The position numbers were made by a program, and so were the translations under genes. A stretch of DNA of 39,837 nt. It comes from Acidimicrobiia bacterium (GTDB taxonomy: Bacteria > Actinomycetota > Acidimicrobiia > IMCC26256 > Chersky-534). The DNA lies in NCBI GenBank assembly GCA_017882925.1, contig JADGOM010000027.1:1-39837 (forward strand), written 5' to 3'. The notes under the pieces are model-generated. The model was given only the letters and a program-made list of their open reading frames with translations, was not told the DNA's origin and made no database searches. This document shows positions 16,656 to 25,665 of this stretch, one piece after another; within the stretch, counting starts at the first letter, position 1, and every line of letters begins with the position of its first letter.

Positions 16656-17355
16656 GCTTGCGGAAGCCCTCCGCGTAGGCGAGACCCGCCTCGCGGCCTG
16701 CGGCCTCGGCCCGGTCGCGGAGGAACTGGCGGAACCACTCCCCCGTGTCCTCGAGCTGGCTCTCGTGGCAGAACAGCGCCTCGATCTTCCGCTCGAGCTG
16801 CGCGGAGATGTCGATCCAGCAGTTGGGCTCGAGCGTCCCGGAGAGGTAGACGGCCCCCACGTGGTGCACCGCGAGACCGGCCCGGAGCTGCTCCGGGAAG
16901 TAGTGCGGATTGCCGGAGGCGGGCGCGACCGCGTCGAGCGTGGCGAAGCCCGTGGCCCGGTGGTCGCGGTGGTTGACGTAGGTGTCGCCGAAGAACATCG
17001 CGGTCGGATCGGGGCAGAGCACGGCCTCGGGCCGCAGGGTGCGGATCTGCTCGACGATCTCGCCCCGCATCCGCGCGTCGTTCTCGAGGTCGCCGTCGGG
17101 GTGGTCGAGGTGGATGGTGCCCGCGAGGCCGAGCACCTTCGCCGCGGCCGCGGACTCCTCCCGGCGGGTCTCCGCGAGCCCGGCCGGGTCGACCGCGGGA
17201 TCGTCGCTCCCCTTGTCGCCCTGGGCGCAGACGACGACCCACACCTCGCAGCCGGCGTCGGCCCACCGGGTCAGGGTGCCGCCGGCGGAGATCTCGGGGT
17301 CGTCGGGATGCCCGTAGACGGCGAGCGCCCGCTCCGGAACCGCGTCGTCGATCAT
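16639..17355 (-). CDS. PIG-L family N-deacetylase (LmbE/MshB-like)
   Basis: The 238-residue protein has the zinc-binding PIG-L motifs GHPDDPE (H16, D19) and NHRDH (N128-H132). Relatives deacetylate GlcNAc-inositol (MshB), cleave mycothiol conjugates (Mca) or act on other N-acetylglucosaminyl compounds; which one applies cannot be settled here. The ATG at 17355 overlaps the stop of a six-codon open frame (17372-17352), described separately. It lies 27 bases after the threonine aldolase stop, as the third gene of the operon. The 3' end overlaps the convergent gene. Confidence 0.9.
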   Translation of the reverse strand: MIDDAVPERALAVYGHPDDPEISAGGTLTRWADAGCEVWVVVCAQGDKGSDDPAVDPAGLAETRREESAAAAKVLGLAGTIHLDHPDGDLENDARMRGEIVEQIRTLRPEAVLCPDPTAMFFGDTYVNHRDHRATGFATLDAVAPASGNPHYFPEQLRAGLAVHHVGAVYLSGTLEPNCWIDISAQLERKIEALFCHESQLEDTGEWFRQFLRDRAEAAGREAGLAYAEGFRKLTLGA

Positions 17356-17385
17356 CGGGGGCCCTCGGACATGGGCCCCAACCTA
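17352..17385 (-). promoter_or_regulatory. possible leaderless six-codon upstream ORF before the PIG-L gene
   Basis: On the - strand TAGGTT (17385-17380) is followed by seven bases and an ATG at 17372. That ATG opens a six-codon frame (M-S-E-G-P-R) whose TGA overlaps the ATG of the deacetylase gene (ATGA). The arrangement allows translation of a leaderless mini-frame to feed ribosomes to the deacetylase. The TAG of the box is also the stop codon of the upstream gene, so chance cannot be excluded. Confidence 0.35.
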
Positions 17386-18429
17386 CGCCCCGGGATCGGC
17401 GGCGATGGACCGGAGGGCGGCGGCGGTGCGCTCGACGTCGGCGTCGTCGACGTCGCGGTGGGTGACGAACCGCGTGGTCGCGGGGTCGATGGTGCCGGCC
17501 CGGATCCCCTCGGCAGCCAGCCGGCCGAGCAGCGTGGCCGGCAGCGCGTCGGTGGCGGCGCACACGATGTTGGTGCGCACGGCCTCGGGGTCGACCGAGC
17601 CCGGGAACCCGTCGGCCAGGATCTCCGCGAGCCGCCGGGCCCGCCGGTGGTCGTCGGCCAGGCGGTCGATGCCGGTGTCGAGCGCGACCAAGGCCGCGGC
17701 CGCGATGACGCCCGCCTGGCGCATCGCGCCGCCGAGGCGCTGACGGTGCGCGGCGGCGGCCGCGATGACGTCGGCCGGCCCGCAGAGCAACGAGCCGACC
17801 GGGGCGCCGAGACCCTTCGACGTGCAGAACATCACCGTGTCGACGGGCGCGCACAGGGCCGCGGCCGGCACGCCGAGCGCGACCGCGGCGTTGAAGATCC
17901 GCGCGCCGTCGCAGTGGACCGGCACCCCGGCGCCGGCGGCGACCGCCGCGATCGACCCCACCCAGGCGACGTCGTGCGGCCGGCCGCCTGACGGCATGTG
18001 CGTGTTCTCGATCGCGACCAGGGACACCTCGGGTTGGTGGTACTCGGCCGTGTGCAGAGCGGCGCGGAGCGCGTCGGGCGCGAACGCGCCGTCGGGGTCG
18101 GCGAGGGGGCGGATCTGCACGCCCGCGTTGACCGCGCTCGCCGCGTTCTCGTAGCGGTAGATGTGCGCACGCTCGCCGCAGACGACCTCGGTGCCCGGGC
18201 GGGCGAGCACCCGCAACGCGAGCTGATTGGCCATGGTCCCCGACGGCACGTAGATCGCCGCGGCCTTCCCCACCCACGCCGCCGCGAGCTCCTCGAGGCG
18301 GCGGACCGTGGGGTCCTCGCCCGCGGCCGCGTCACCGACCGGCGCCTCGACCATCGCCGCGTACATCGCGGCCGTGGGCCGGGTCGCGGTGTCGGAGCGC
18401 AGGTCGACCGAGCCGTCGGGCGCGGCCAC
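17383..18429 (-). CDS. ltaE: low-specificity L-threonine aldolase
   Basis: The 348-residue PLP-dependent enzyme is expected to split L-threonine or L-allo-threonine into glycine and acetaldehyde. The family opening DLRSDTATRPTAAM is at residues 9-22, GTMANQLALRV (about 64-74) lies in the cofactor region, HCDGARIFNAAVALG carries the Asp that contacts the PLP ring nitrogen, and the Schiff-base Lys is in FCTSKGLGAPVGS. The GTG at 18429 directly abuts the thioesterase stop codon (TAG-GTG), so translation is coupled. It is the middle gene of a three-gene operon whose members have no obvious shared pathway. Confidence 0.93.
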   Translation of the reverse strand: MAAPDGSVDLRSDTATRPTAAMYAAMVEAPVGDAAAGEDPTVRRLEELAAAWVGKAAAIYVPSGTMANQLALRVLARPGTEVVCGERAHIYRYENAASAVNAGVQIRPLADPDGAFAPDALRAALHTAEYHQPEVSLVAIENTHMPSGGRPHDVAWVGSIAAVAAGAGVPVHCDGARIFNAAVALGVPAAALCAPVDTVMFCTSKGLGAPVGSLLCGPADVIAAAAAHRQRLGGAMRQAGVIAAAALVALDTGIDRLADDHRRARRLAEILADGFPGSVDPEAVRTNIVCAATDALPATLLGRLAAEGIRAGTIDPATTRFVTHRDVDDADVERTAAALRSIAADPGA

Positions 18430-19302
18430 CTACCGGGGACCGCCGATCGGCCGGATGAGACCCTCCTGGATCACCGTGACCGCGAGCCGGCCGTCGCGGG
18501 TGAAGATCTGGCCCTCGGCGAGCCCGCGCGCACCCGAGGCCGACGGGCTGTGCTGGTGGTAGAGGAGCCAGTCGTCGGCGCGGAACGGGCGGTGGAACCA
18601 CATGGCGTGGTCGAGGCTGGCGATCATGTAGGAGCCGTCGCCGTACTGGATCGCGTGCGGCAGCGAGGCGGTGTCGAGCAGCGTGAGGTCGGACGCGTAG
18701 ATGACGATGCAGGTGTGCAACAGCGGGTCGTCGGGGAGGGCGCCGTTGCTGCGGATCCACACGTCGGAGTCGGGGTCGCGGGCCTCGCGGGCCAGCCACT
18801 GCGGATCCTCCACGGGCCGCGACAGGATCGGCCGCTCCTGCGTGAGCCACTCGGTGAACCCGTCGCCGAAGGAGTGCGCCGACGCCGCGAGCCGCTCCTC
18901 GAACGACGGCAGGGTCTCCGGGTCGGGAACGTCGAGCGGCATCGGGTCCTGGTGGTCGGGCCCGTCCTCCACGACCTGGAAGCTCACCGCGAGGTTGAAG
19001 ATCGCCTTGCCGTGCTGGATGGCCACGACGCGGCGGGTGGTGAAGCTCTTGCCGTCGCGGATGCGGTCGACCTCGTAGATGATCGGCGCGTCGGTGTCGC
19101 CGCCGCGCAGGAAGTAGCCGTGGAGCGAATGCACCGGCCGCGACTCGGGCACGGTTCGGCCCGCGGCGATGAACGACTGGGCGGCCACCTGACCGCCGAA
19201 GACGCGTTGGCGGTCCTCTTCGGGGCTCACGCCGCGGAAGAGGTTGACCTCGAGCTGCTCGAGCTCGAGCAGGGTGATGAGTTCGTCCAGCGCGCTGCCC
19301 AT
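18430..19302 (-). CDS. tesB: acyl-CoA thioesterase II
   Basis: The 290-residue protein is a double-hotdog acyl-CoA thioesterase that releases free fatty acids and CoA. It shows RVFGGQVAAQSFIAA, the HSLHGYFLRGGD strand (about 58-69), the CIVIYASDLTLLD region (catalytic Asp), and a C-terminal SLDHAMWFHRPFRADDWLLYHQHSPSA-type block characteristic of TesB. The ATG at 19302 has TAGTCT (19315-19310) seven bases upstream with no Shine-Dalgarno sequence, so the operon tesB, ltaE, PIG-L probably starts with a leaderless transcript. Confidence 0.94.
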   Translation of the reverse strand: MGSALDELITLLELEQLEVNLFRGVSPEEDRQRVFGGQVAAQSFIAAGRTVPESRPVHSLHGYFLRGGDTDAPIIYEVDRIRDGKSFTTRRVVAIQHGKAIFNLAVSFQVVEDGPDHQDPMPLDVPDPETLPSFEERLAASAHSFGDGFTEWLTQERPILSRPVEDPQWLAREARDPDSDVWIRSNGALPDDPLLHTCIVIYASDLTLLDTASLPHAIQYGDGSYMIASLDHAMWFHRPFRADDWLLYHQHSPSASGARGLAEGQIFTRDGRLAVTVIQEGLIRPIGGPR

Positions 19303-19315
19303 GGGCCGGAGACTA
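19303..19315 (-). promoter_or_regulatory. leaderless-type -10 box of tesB
   Basis: TAGTCT (19315-19310 on the - strand), then seven bases, then ATG. It is the same hexamer and spacing as at 2880-2868. No convincing -35 is visible. Confidence 0.55.
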
Positions 19316-19359
19316 CCGGCGCCGCCCGTCGCGCGACCCCCGGTCGGCGCCGGCGCCGG

Positions 19360-20382
19360 TCAGCCGAAGAAGACCTCGGCCACCTCGAACAGACGGCGGT
19401 CGACGGTCCGGTTCTCGGCGACGGCCTCCGCGATCGGCACCCGCACGATGTCGGTGCCGCGCAGCGCGACCATCGTCCCGAAGTCGCCCGCGTCGGCCGC
19501 GTCGACGGCCTCCACGCCGAAGCGGGTCGCGAGCACCCGGTCGTACGCGCTCGGGGTGCCGCCGCGCAGGATGTGGCCGAGGTTGGTGACCCGGGTCTCC
19601 CACCCGGTGCGGGCCTCGATCTCGCCCTGCAGGTAGGTGCTGATCCCACCGAGACGCTCGTGGCCGAACTCGTCGACCGCGCTCGACGTCACGGCCACCG
19701 AGCCCGCCACCGGCAACGCGCCCTCGGCGACGACGACGATCGAGAAGTTGGTGCGCTGGTGGCGCCGGCGCAGGTGCTCGCACACCGCCTCCACGTCGAA
19801 CGGGTCCTCGGGGATCAGGATCACGTCGGCCCCACCCGCGAGCCCCGCGTACGTCGCGATCCAACCCGCGTGGCGGCCCATGACCTCGACGACCATCACG
19901 CGGTCGTGGCTCTCCGCGGTGGTGTGCAGCCGGTCGATGGCATCGGTGGCGACCTGCACCGCGGTGTTGAAGCCGAAGGTGACGTCGGTGGCCGAGATGT
20001 CGTTGTCGATCGTCTTCGGCACGCCCACGATCGGCACGCCGTGCTCCCGGCCGAGGCGCTCGGCCGCGCCCAGCGTGTCGTCGCCGCCGATGGTGATCAA
20101 CGCATCGACGCCCATCGCGGCCATGGTGGCGACGACGCGGTGCGGGCCGTCGGCGCTCTTGAACGGGTTGGTGCGCGACGTGCCGAGGATGGTGCCGCCA
20201 CGGTGGATGAGCCCGCGCGCCGACTCGACGTCGAGCGGCAGCGTCTCCGCCTGGATGACACCCCGCCAGCCGTGGCGGAAGCCGACGAAGTCGTCCTGCG
20301 GCGACCCGCGCCGGACGATGGCCCGGATCACCGCGTTGAGCCCGGGGCAGTCGCCGCCGCCGGTGAGCACGCCGATGCGCAT
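19360..20382 (-). CDS. 6-phosphofructokinase, probably pyrophosphate-dependent
   Basis: The 340-residue protein phosphorylates fructose 6-phosphate in glycolysis. Motifs: GVLTGGGDCPGLNAVIR at the start, GGDDT (99-103), PKTIDND with the catalytic Asp (122-128) and MGRHAGW (168-174). Position 102 is Asp and position 123 is Lys. These correspond to E. coli Gly104 and Gly124, and Asp/Lys at these sites is the known signature of pyrophosphate-dependent enzymes, whereas ATP-using actinobacterial enzymes have GGEGT. The ATG at 20382 follows GAGGAGG by seven bases. An upstream in-frame extension lies in the neighbouring + gene and is rejected. It is monocistronic and divergent from the next gene. Confidence 0.93.
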   Translation of the reverse strand: MRIGVLTGGGDCPGLNAVIRAIVRRGSPQDDFVGFRHGWRGVIQAETLPLDVESARGLIHRGGTILGTSRTNPFKSADGPHRVVATMAAMGVDALITIGGDDTLGAAERLGREHGVPIVGVPKTIDNDISATDVTFGFNTAVQVATDAIDRLHTTAESHDRVMVVEVMGRHAGWIATYAGLAGGADVILIPEDPFDVEAVCEHLRRRHQRTNFSIVVVAEGALPVAGSVAVTSSAVDEFGHERLGGISTYLQGEIEARTGWETRVTNLGHILRGGTPSAYDRVLATRFGVEAVDAADAGDFGTMVALRGTDIVRVPIAEAVAENRTVDRRLFEVAEVFFG

Positions 20383-20503
20383 GTGGTTCCTCCTCGACCG
20401 GGCCGCTCCCTGCGCGCGCCGACCCTGGCATTCTCCACCCCGGGAGTCCCGGCGGCGCGCCCGGGCCCGTCGTAGGCTCACGGGTCCGTCCGTCGGAGGT
20501 CGC

Positions 20504-21258
20504 GTGCGCCCGTCCATCACCCGGAAGATCGAGGCCGCGGTCGCGGCCCTCGCGCCCGACGAAGTCGTGGCCGACACCGGGCTCGCGTGGGTGTTCGCCG
20601 ATACGGGCCGCGTGCCGAAGCTCCTCCGCGCCCGGCGGCGGTGCGTCGCGGCCCGCACCGCCGAGCGGCTCGTGGTCTGGCCGGTCCCGCCGGCCCGACG
20701 CCAGCTCGTCGGCACCCGGCCCCTCCTCGCCGTGCCGCTCGACCAGCTCACGGTCGAGCGCTACGCCCGCGCCCGCCTGCTCGCCGGACTCCGGGTGCGG
20801 ACCACCGCCGGGGCCACGGTCGTCCTCGAGCTCACACCCCGGGCCCGCGGCTTCGGGAGCCGCCTCGCGACCGCGATCGAGGCGGTGCCGGTGCCCGTCG
20901 GCGCGGCCGCGGCGACCGGGGCGGCGACCGCGCCCGGCGCTCCCCCGTCGCCGGCGGTCGTACCCGCGGGCCCGCCGGCGCTCGCCCGGTCCGAGGTGCT
21001 GCAGGTGGTCACCGACCTGCGCGACGGGCGCCTGGCGCCGCCGGCCGCGTGCGCCTGGGCCCTGGCCGTCGCCGGCTCGCCCGTGGCCGACGCCGACGTC
21101 GACGCGATCGGCGACGTGGTCACCCGGCTCGCCGCCACGCCCGACGCGGTGCCACCGTCCGACCCGTCCGACCCGTCCGACCCGTCCGCAACCCCGTCGC
21201 CCGCGCCGATCGACCGCGCGCAGCTCGACGCGTGGATCGCCCGCCTGACGGAGCGCTG

Positions 21259-21259
<1 letters not shown>
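20504..21259 (+). CDS. hypothetical protein upstream of glycerol kinase
   Basis: The 251-residue soluble protein has no clear family. The N-terminal 130 residues are Arg- and Val-rich with predicted beta strands (RLVVWPVPP, LLAVPLDQLTV, GATVVLELTP) and could be a PH-like barrel, but this is only an impression. A low-complexity Ala/Pro/Gly linker (about 130-160), a helical stretch, a DPSDPSDPS repeat (about 220-228) and a short helix follow. The GTG at 20504 lies three bases after GGAGGT, which is close. A TAGGCT box (20473-20478) could be its -10. The stop overlaps the glycerol kinase start (TGATG), so the two are translationally coupled. Confidence 0.75.
21161..21187 (+). repeat. three tandem 9-bp repeats (GACCCGTCC)
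   Basis: Three exact in-frame copies encode Asp-Pro-Ser units in the linker of the hypothetical protein, preceded by a partial copy. Copy number could vary between strains without breaking the frame. Confidence 0.85.
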
Positions 21260-22758
<1,499 letters not shown>

Positions 22759-22827
22759 CTCGGGGCCACCGTCCGGGAAGCTCCGGGATGCGGCACGCGT
22801 CGGGGTCGGGGGCCGTGTCAGGTCTTC

Positions 22828-22866
22828 GGCGCCGGAGGAGTACCTGTTCGGTGCTCCTCCGGCGCC
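22828..22866 (+). terminator. hairpin downstream of glpK
   Basis: A perfect 13-bp inverted repeat, GGCGCCGGAGGAG (22828-22840) and its reverse complement (22854-22866), closes a 13-base loop. It sits between the glpK stop and the tetR promoter. There is no U tract, as is common for terminators in high-G+C actinobacteria. Confidence 0.55.
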
Positions 22867-22897
22867 TCATGGGCCGAGGTCCGGGCCGCGGGGATTC

Positions 22898-22926
22898 TTG
22901 ACCGGTTGGTCAAGCGCCCGTACCCT
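22898..22926 (+). promoter_or_regulatory. tetR promoter with palindromic operator
   Basis: TTGACC (22898-22903), 17 bases, TACCCT (22921-22926), six bases, then ATG: a complete leaderless promoter. The -35 is one arm of the perfect palindrome TTGACC-GGTT-GGTCAA (22898-22913), a typical TetR-family operator. Binding there would block the promoter, so the regulator very likely represses itself. Confidence 0.75.
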
Positions 22927-22932
22927 CCCGCG

Positions 22933-23517
22933 ATGCGCCGCGAGCTCACGCCCCGGGGGAAGGAACGCCGGGCCCAGATCCTGCAGCGCTCCGCCGACCT
23001 GTTCGCCGAGCGCGGCTACCACCCCACGTCGGTGGCCGACATCGTGGCCAGCCTCGGGGTGGGCAAGGGCGTCTTCTACTGGTACTTCGCGAGCAAGGAA
23101 GAGCTGCTCTGCGAGATCCTGCGCGCCGGCCACCAGGACCTGCGCCGCCGCCAGCACGAGGCGCTCGCGGCCGAGACCGATCCGCTGCGCCGCATCGAGC
23201 TCGGCATCCGCGCGTCGATCGTGTGGTTCAAGGAGCACCAGCACTACTTCCGGCTGTTCCAGTTCGCCGCCACCGAGGAGGCGTTCTCGCCGGTGCTGCT
23301 GCGCAACGAGCAGATCGCGATCGCCGACACGGTGCGCCACATCAAGGACGCGATCGTGGAAGGTGAGATCGCCGACACCGACCCCGAAGTGCTCGCCTAC
23401 GCGATCCTCGGCGTGGTCGAGCAGATCACCGAGACGTACCTCTTCGAGCGCGACGAGCCCGTCGAGCGCGTCGGCGACGCCGCCGTGCGCTTCTGCCTCC
23501 GCGGCCTCGCCGGCTGA
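22933..23517 (+). CDS. TetR/AcrR-family transcriptional regulator
   Basis: The 194-residue protein has an N-terminal TetR helix-turn-helix (about residues 10-58, with AERGYHPTSVADIVASLGVGKGVFYWYFASKEELL) and a helical ligand-binding domain with no assignable ligand. GVFYWYF is a common TetR-family variant. The ATG at 22933 is fixed by a promoter that ends six bases upstream; an in-frame GTG start at 22906 would lie inside that promoter. The palindrome in the promoter suggests autoregulation. No obvious target gene is divergent from it, so other targets, if any, lie elsewhere. Confidence 0.92.
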   Translation: MRRELTPRGKERRAQILQRSADLFAERGYHPTSVADIVASLGVGKGVFYWYFASKEELLCEILRAGHQDLRRRQHEALAAETDPLRRIELGIRASIVWFKEHQHYFRLFQFAATEEAFSPVLLRNEQIAIADTVRHIKDAIVEGEIADTDPEVLAYAILGVVEQITETYLFERDEPVERVGDAAVRFCLRGLAG

Positions 23518-23538
23518 CCACGTCCCTTGCGTTTCCTG

Positions 23539-23555
23539 AGCACCGTTTCGGTGCT
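23539..23555. terminator. small hairpin between convergent genes
   Basis: AGCACCG-TTT-CGGTGCT sits in the 66-base gap between the tetR stop and the aminotransferase stop. It is a candidate bidirectional terminator with a short stem. Confidence 0.4.
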
Positions 23556-23583
23556 GAGGGAGCGCGGAAGGACCTGAAGTTGG

Positions 23584-24759
23584 CTAGGAGAGCTTGGGGA
23601 GAGCGCCGCGCAGGCCGCGCGTGGCCTGGCTGATGCGCTGCTCGTTCTCCACGAGCGCGAAGCGCACGAAGCCCTCGCCGCCGGGACCGAAGCCCATGCC
23701 GGGCGACACCGCGACCTTGGCCTCGCGGATCAGCATCTTCGCGAACTCGACGCTGCCGAGCTCCTCGTAGGGCTCCGGGATCGGCGCCCAGACGAACATC
23801 GTGCCCTTCGGCTTCTCGATCTCCCAGCCGATGCGCGCGAGCCCGTCGATCAGCGCGTCGCGCCGGCCGCGGTAGATGGAGTTGGCGTACTTCGGGTAGT
23901 CGGGCGCCTCGTTCATGGTGACGGTCGCCGCGATCTGGATCGGCTGGAACGTGCCGTAGTCGAGGTAGCTCTTGAGCCGCCCGAGCGCGGCCACGACCTC
24001 GGCGTTGCCGAGCAGGAACCCGACCCGCCAGCCCGCCATCGAGAAGCTCTTCGTCATGGAGTAGTGCTCGACCGCGACGTCGGTGGCGCCCGGGACCTGC
24101 AGGATCGACGGCGGCTCGTAGCCGTCGAAGCCGAGGTCGGCGTACGCGAGGTCGTGGACGATGAACACGTCGCGCTCGCGGGCGAAGTCGACGAGCTGTT
24201 GCATGAAGTCGAGGTCGACGCACGTGGTGGTCGGGTTGTGCGGGAACGACACCACGAGCACGCGGGGCCGGGGCCAGGCCTGGTCGTACGCGGCGTAGAG
24301 GTTGGTGAAGAACTCCTGGCCGGGGCCGAGGCGGACGTAGTGGACCGCGGCACCGGCGAGGATCGGGCCCCAGATGTGGATCGGGTAGCTCGGGCTCGGG
24401 ACGAGCGCGGTGTCGCCGGGGCCGAGCAGCGCCCACATCAGGTGGCTGAAGCCCTCCTTGGCGCCGATCGTGGTGCAGGCCTGGGTCTCGGGGTCGAGCT
24501 CGACCCCGAACCGGCGCTTGTAGAGGTCGGTGATGGCGAGGCGGATCTTGGGGATCCCGCGGCTGGCGGAGTAGCGGTGGTTGCGGGGGTTCAGCACGGC
24601 CTCCCGCAGCTTCTCCACCGCGATCTCGGGCGAGGCGATGTCGGGGTTGCCGAAGCCCAGGTCGACGACGTCCTCGCCGGCCCGCCGGGCCTGCATCTTC
24701 AGCGCGTCGATCTCGGCGAAGACGTAGGGCGGCAGGGCGTCGATCCGGCGGAACTCCAT
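23584..24759 (-). CDS. class I/II PLP-dependent aminotransferase, AlaC-like
   Basis: The 391-residue enzyme is a fold-type I aminotransferase most like AlaC (glutamate-pyruvate transaminase). It shows [33 protein letters not shown], the [14 protein letters not shown] segment, [18 protein letters not shown] with the PLP-binding Asp and Tyr, the Schiff-base Lys in [16 protein letters not shown], and [19 protein letters not shown] with the substrate-carboxylate Arg. The likely reaction is pyruvate plus glutamate to alanine plus 2-oxoglutarate; other amino donors are possible. The ATG at 24759 has TAACTT (24771-24766) six bases upstream and no Shine-Dalgarno sequence, so it is probably leaderless. 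Confidence 0.93.
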   Translation of the reverse strand: MEFRRIDALPPYVFAEIDALKMQARRAGEDVVDLGFGNPDIASPEIAVEKLREAVLNPRNHRYSASRGIPKIRLAITDLYKRRFGVELDPETQACTTIGAKEGFSHLMWALLGPGDTALVPSPSYPIHIWGPILAGAAVHYVRLGPGQEFFTNLYAAYDQAWPRPRVLVVSFPHNPTTTCVDLDFMQQLVDFARERDVFIVHDLAYADLGFDGYEPPSILQVPGATDVAVEHYSMTKSFSMAGWRVGFLLGNAEVVAALGRLKSYLDYGTFQPIQIAATVTMNEAPDYPKYANSIYRGRRDALIDGLARIGWEIEKPKGTMFVWAPIPEPYEELGSVEFAKMLIREAKVAVSPGMGFGPGGEGFVRFALVENEQRISQATRGLRGALPKLS

Positions 24760-24866
24760 GGGCGCAAGTTACCAGCCGACCTCCTCCGCCCCGCTCCTTT
24801 ACCAGCGGCGCGGGGTGCCGCCGAATCGACGCCACGCGCGGTGTGGCGCCTACCATCCCGCCCACC
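24760..24866. promoter_or_regulatory. divergent promoter region of the aminotransferase and HAD genes
   Basis: On the - strand TAACTT (24771-24766) lies six bases before the aminotransferase ATG. On the + strand TACCAT (24851-24856) lies ten bases before the HAD ATG, predicting a leader of about four bases. No clear -35 or operator is seen. Confidence 0.5.
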
Positions 24867-25595
24867 ATGAGCCTTCCGGATGCCCGTCCCGCCGCCGTCC
24901 TGCTCGACGTCGGCGGCATCTTCCACCTCCCGGCGCCGGCCATCGTCGCCGCGGCCTTCGCCCGCGCCGCGGTCGAGGCTCCCGGCCCCGAGACGTTCCA
25001 CCGCGCGCACTACGCCGCCGCGGCCGGGTTCCCGATCACGTACGAGGGCAGCCTCCACTGGCAGGACCACCTCGAGGGCTACCTCCTCGCCTACATGTGC
25101 GAGTGCGGGGTCCCCGACGCGGCCCAGTCCGAGCTGCGGGCCCACCTCCACGTCGCGTTCAGCGGCGGCGGCCTGTGGACCGAGGTGATCGAGGGCGCGG
25201 CCGACGGGCTCGCCGCGCTCGAGGCCACCGGCGTCGCGCTGGGCGTCGTCTCCAACGCGGGCGGGACGGTCGCCCAGGAGCTGCGCGAGTCGGGGCTGCT
25301 CCAGGTGGGTCCGGGCCCCGGCGTCGAGGTCGTCACGATCCTCGACTCCGGCGCGGTCGGAGTGGCCAAGCCCGACCCGCGCATCTTCGCGATGGCGCTG
25401 CTCGCGCTGCGCGTCGATCCCGGGAGCACCTGGTACGTCGGCGACACGCCCGCCATCGACGTCGCCGGCGCGCGCCGCGCCGGCATCCACCCGATCCTCA
25501 TCGACCCCTACGACCTCCACGCCGACGCCGACTACACGACGGTGCGGTCCCTCACCGACGTCGCCGCGCTCGTCGCGGCCCGCCCCCTCACCTGA
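24867..25595 (+). CDS. HAD-superfamily hydrolase
   Basis: The 242-residue protein is a haloacid-dehalogenase-fold hydrolase, probably a phosphatase. Motif I is LLDVGGIF: the nucleophile Asp is present and the second Asp is replaced by Gly, as in the FDxGGV subgroup. Motif II is GVVSNAGG, motif III the Lys of GVAKPDPRIF, and motif IV YVGDTPAIDVAGARRAG. A helical cap lies between residues 20 and 105. The substrate is unknown. The ATG at 24867 starts just before motif I; a GTG at 24843 is in frame but overlaps the -10 box. Confidence 0.88.
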   Translation: MSLPDARPAAVLLDVGGIFHLPAPAIVAAAFARAAVEAPGPETFHRAHYAAAAGFPITYEGSLHWQDHLEGYLLAYMCECGVPDAAQSELRAHLHVAFSGGGLWTEVIEGAADGLAALEATGVALGVVSNAGGTVAQELRESGLLQVGPGPGVEVVTILDSGAVGVAKPDPRIFAMALLALRVDPGSTWYVGDTPAIDVAGARRAGIHPILIDPYDLHADADYTTVRSLTDVAALVAARPLT

Positions 25596-25612
25596 CCGCC
25601 ACGCCCGAGAGC

Positions 25613-25663
25613 TCCGTGCGTTCCACTGCCTACCAAGTAGGTAGGCAGCGAACAACGCACGGA
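25613..25663. repeat. two-part nested inverted repeat between convergent genes
   Basis: Outer arms TCCGTGCGTT (25613-25622) and AACGCACGGA (25654-25663) are exact complements. Inside them CTGCCTACC (25626-25634) and GGTAGGCAG (25640-25648) form a second perfect 9-bp repeat around AAGTA. The whole element sits between the HAD stop and the Rieske stop, so a bidirectional terminator is the simplest reading. The inner palindrome also has the shape of a TetR-family operator. Confidence 0.65.
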
Positions 25664-25665
25664 CG

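Noticed and set aside
19360-20751. N-terminal extension of phosphofructokinase to 463 residues
   Set aside because: The extra part is antisense to the next gene, and GAGGAGG plus the family's conserved N-terminus place the start at 20382.
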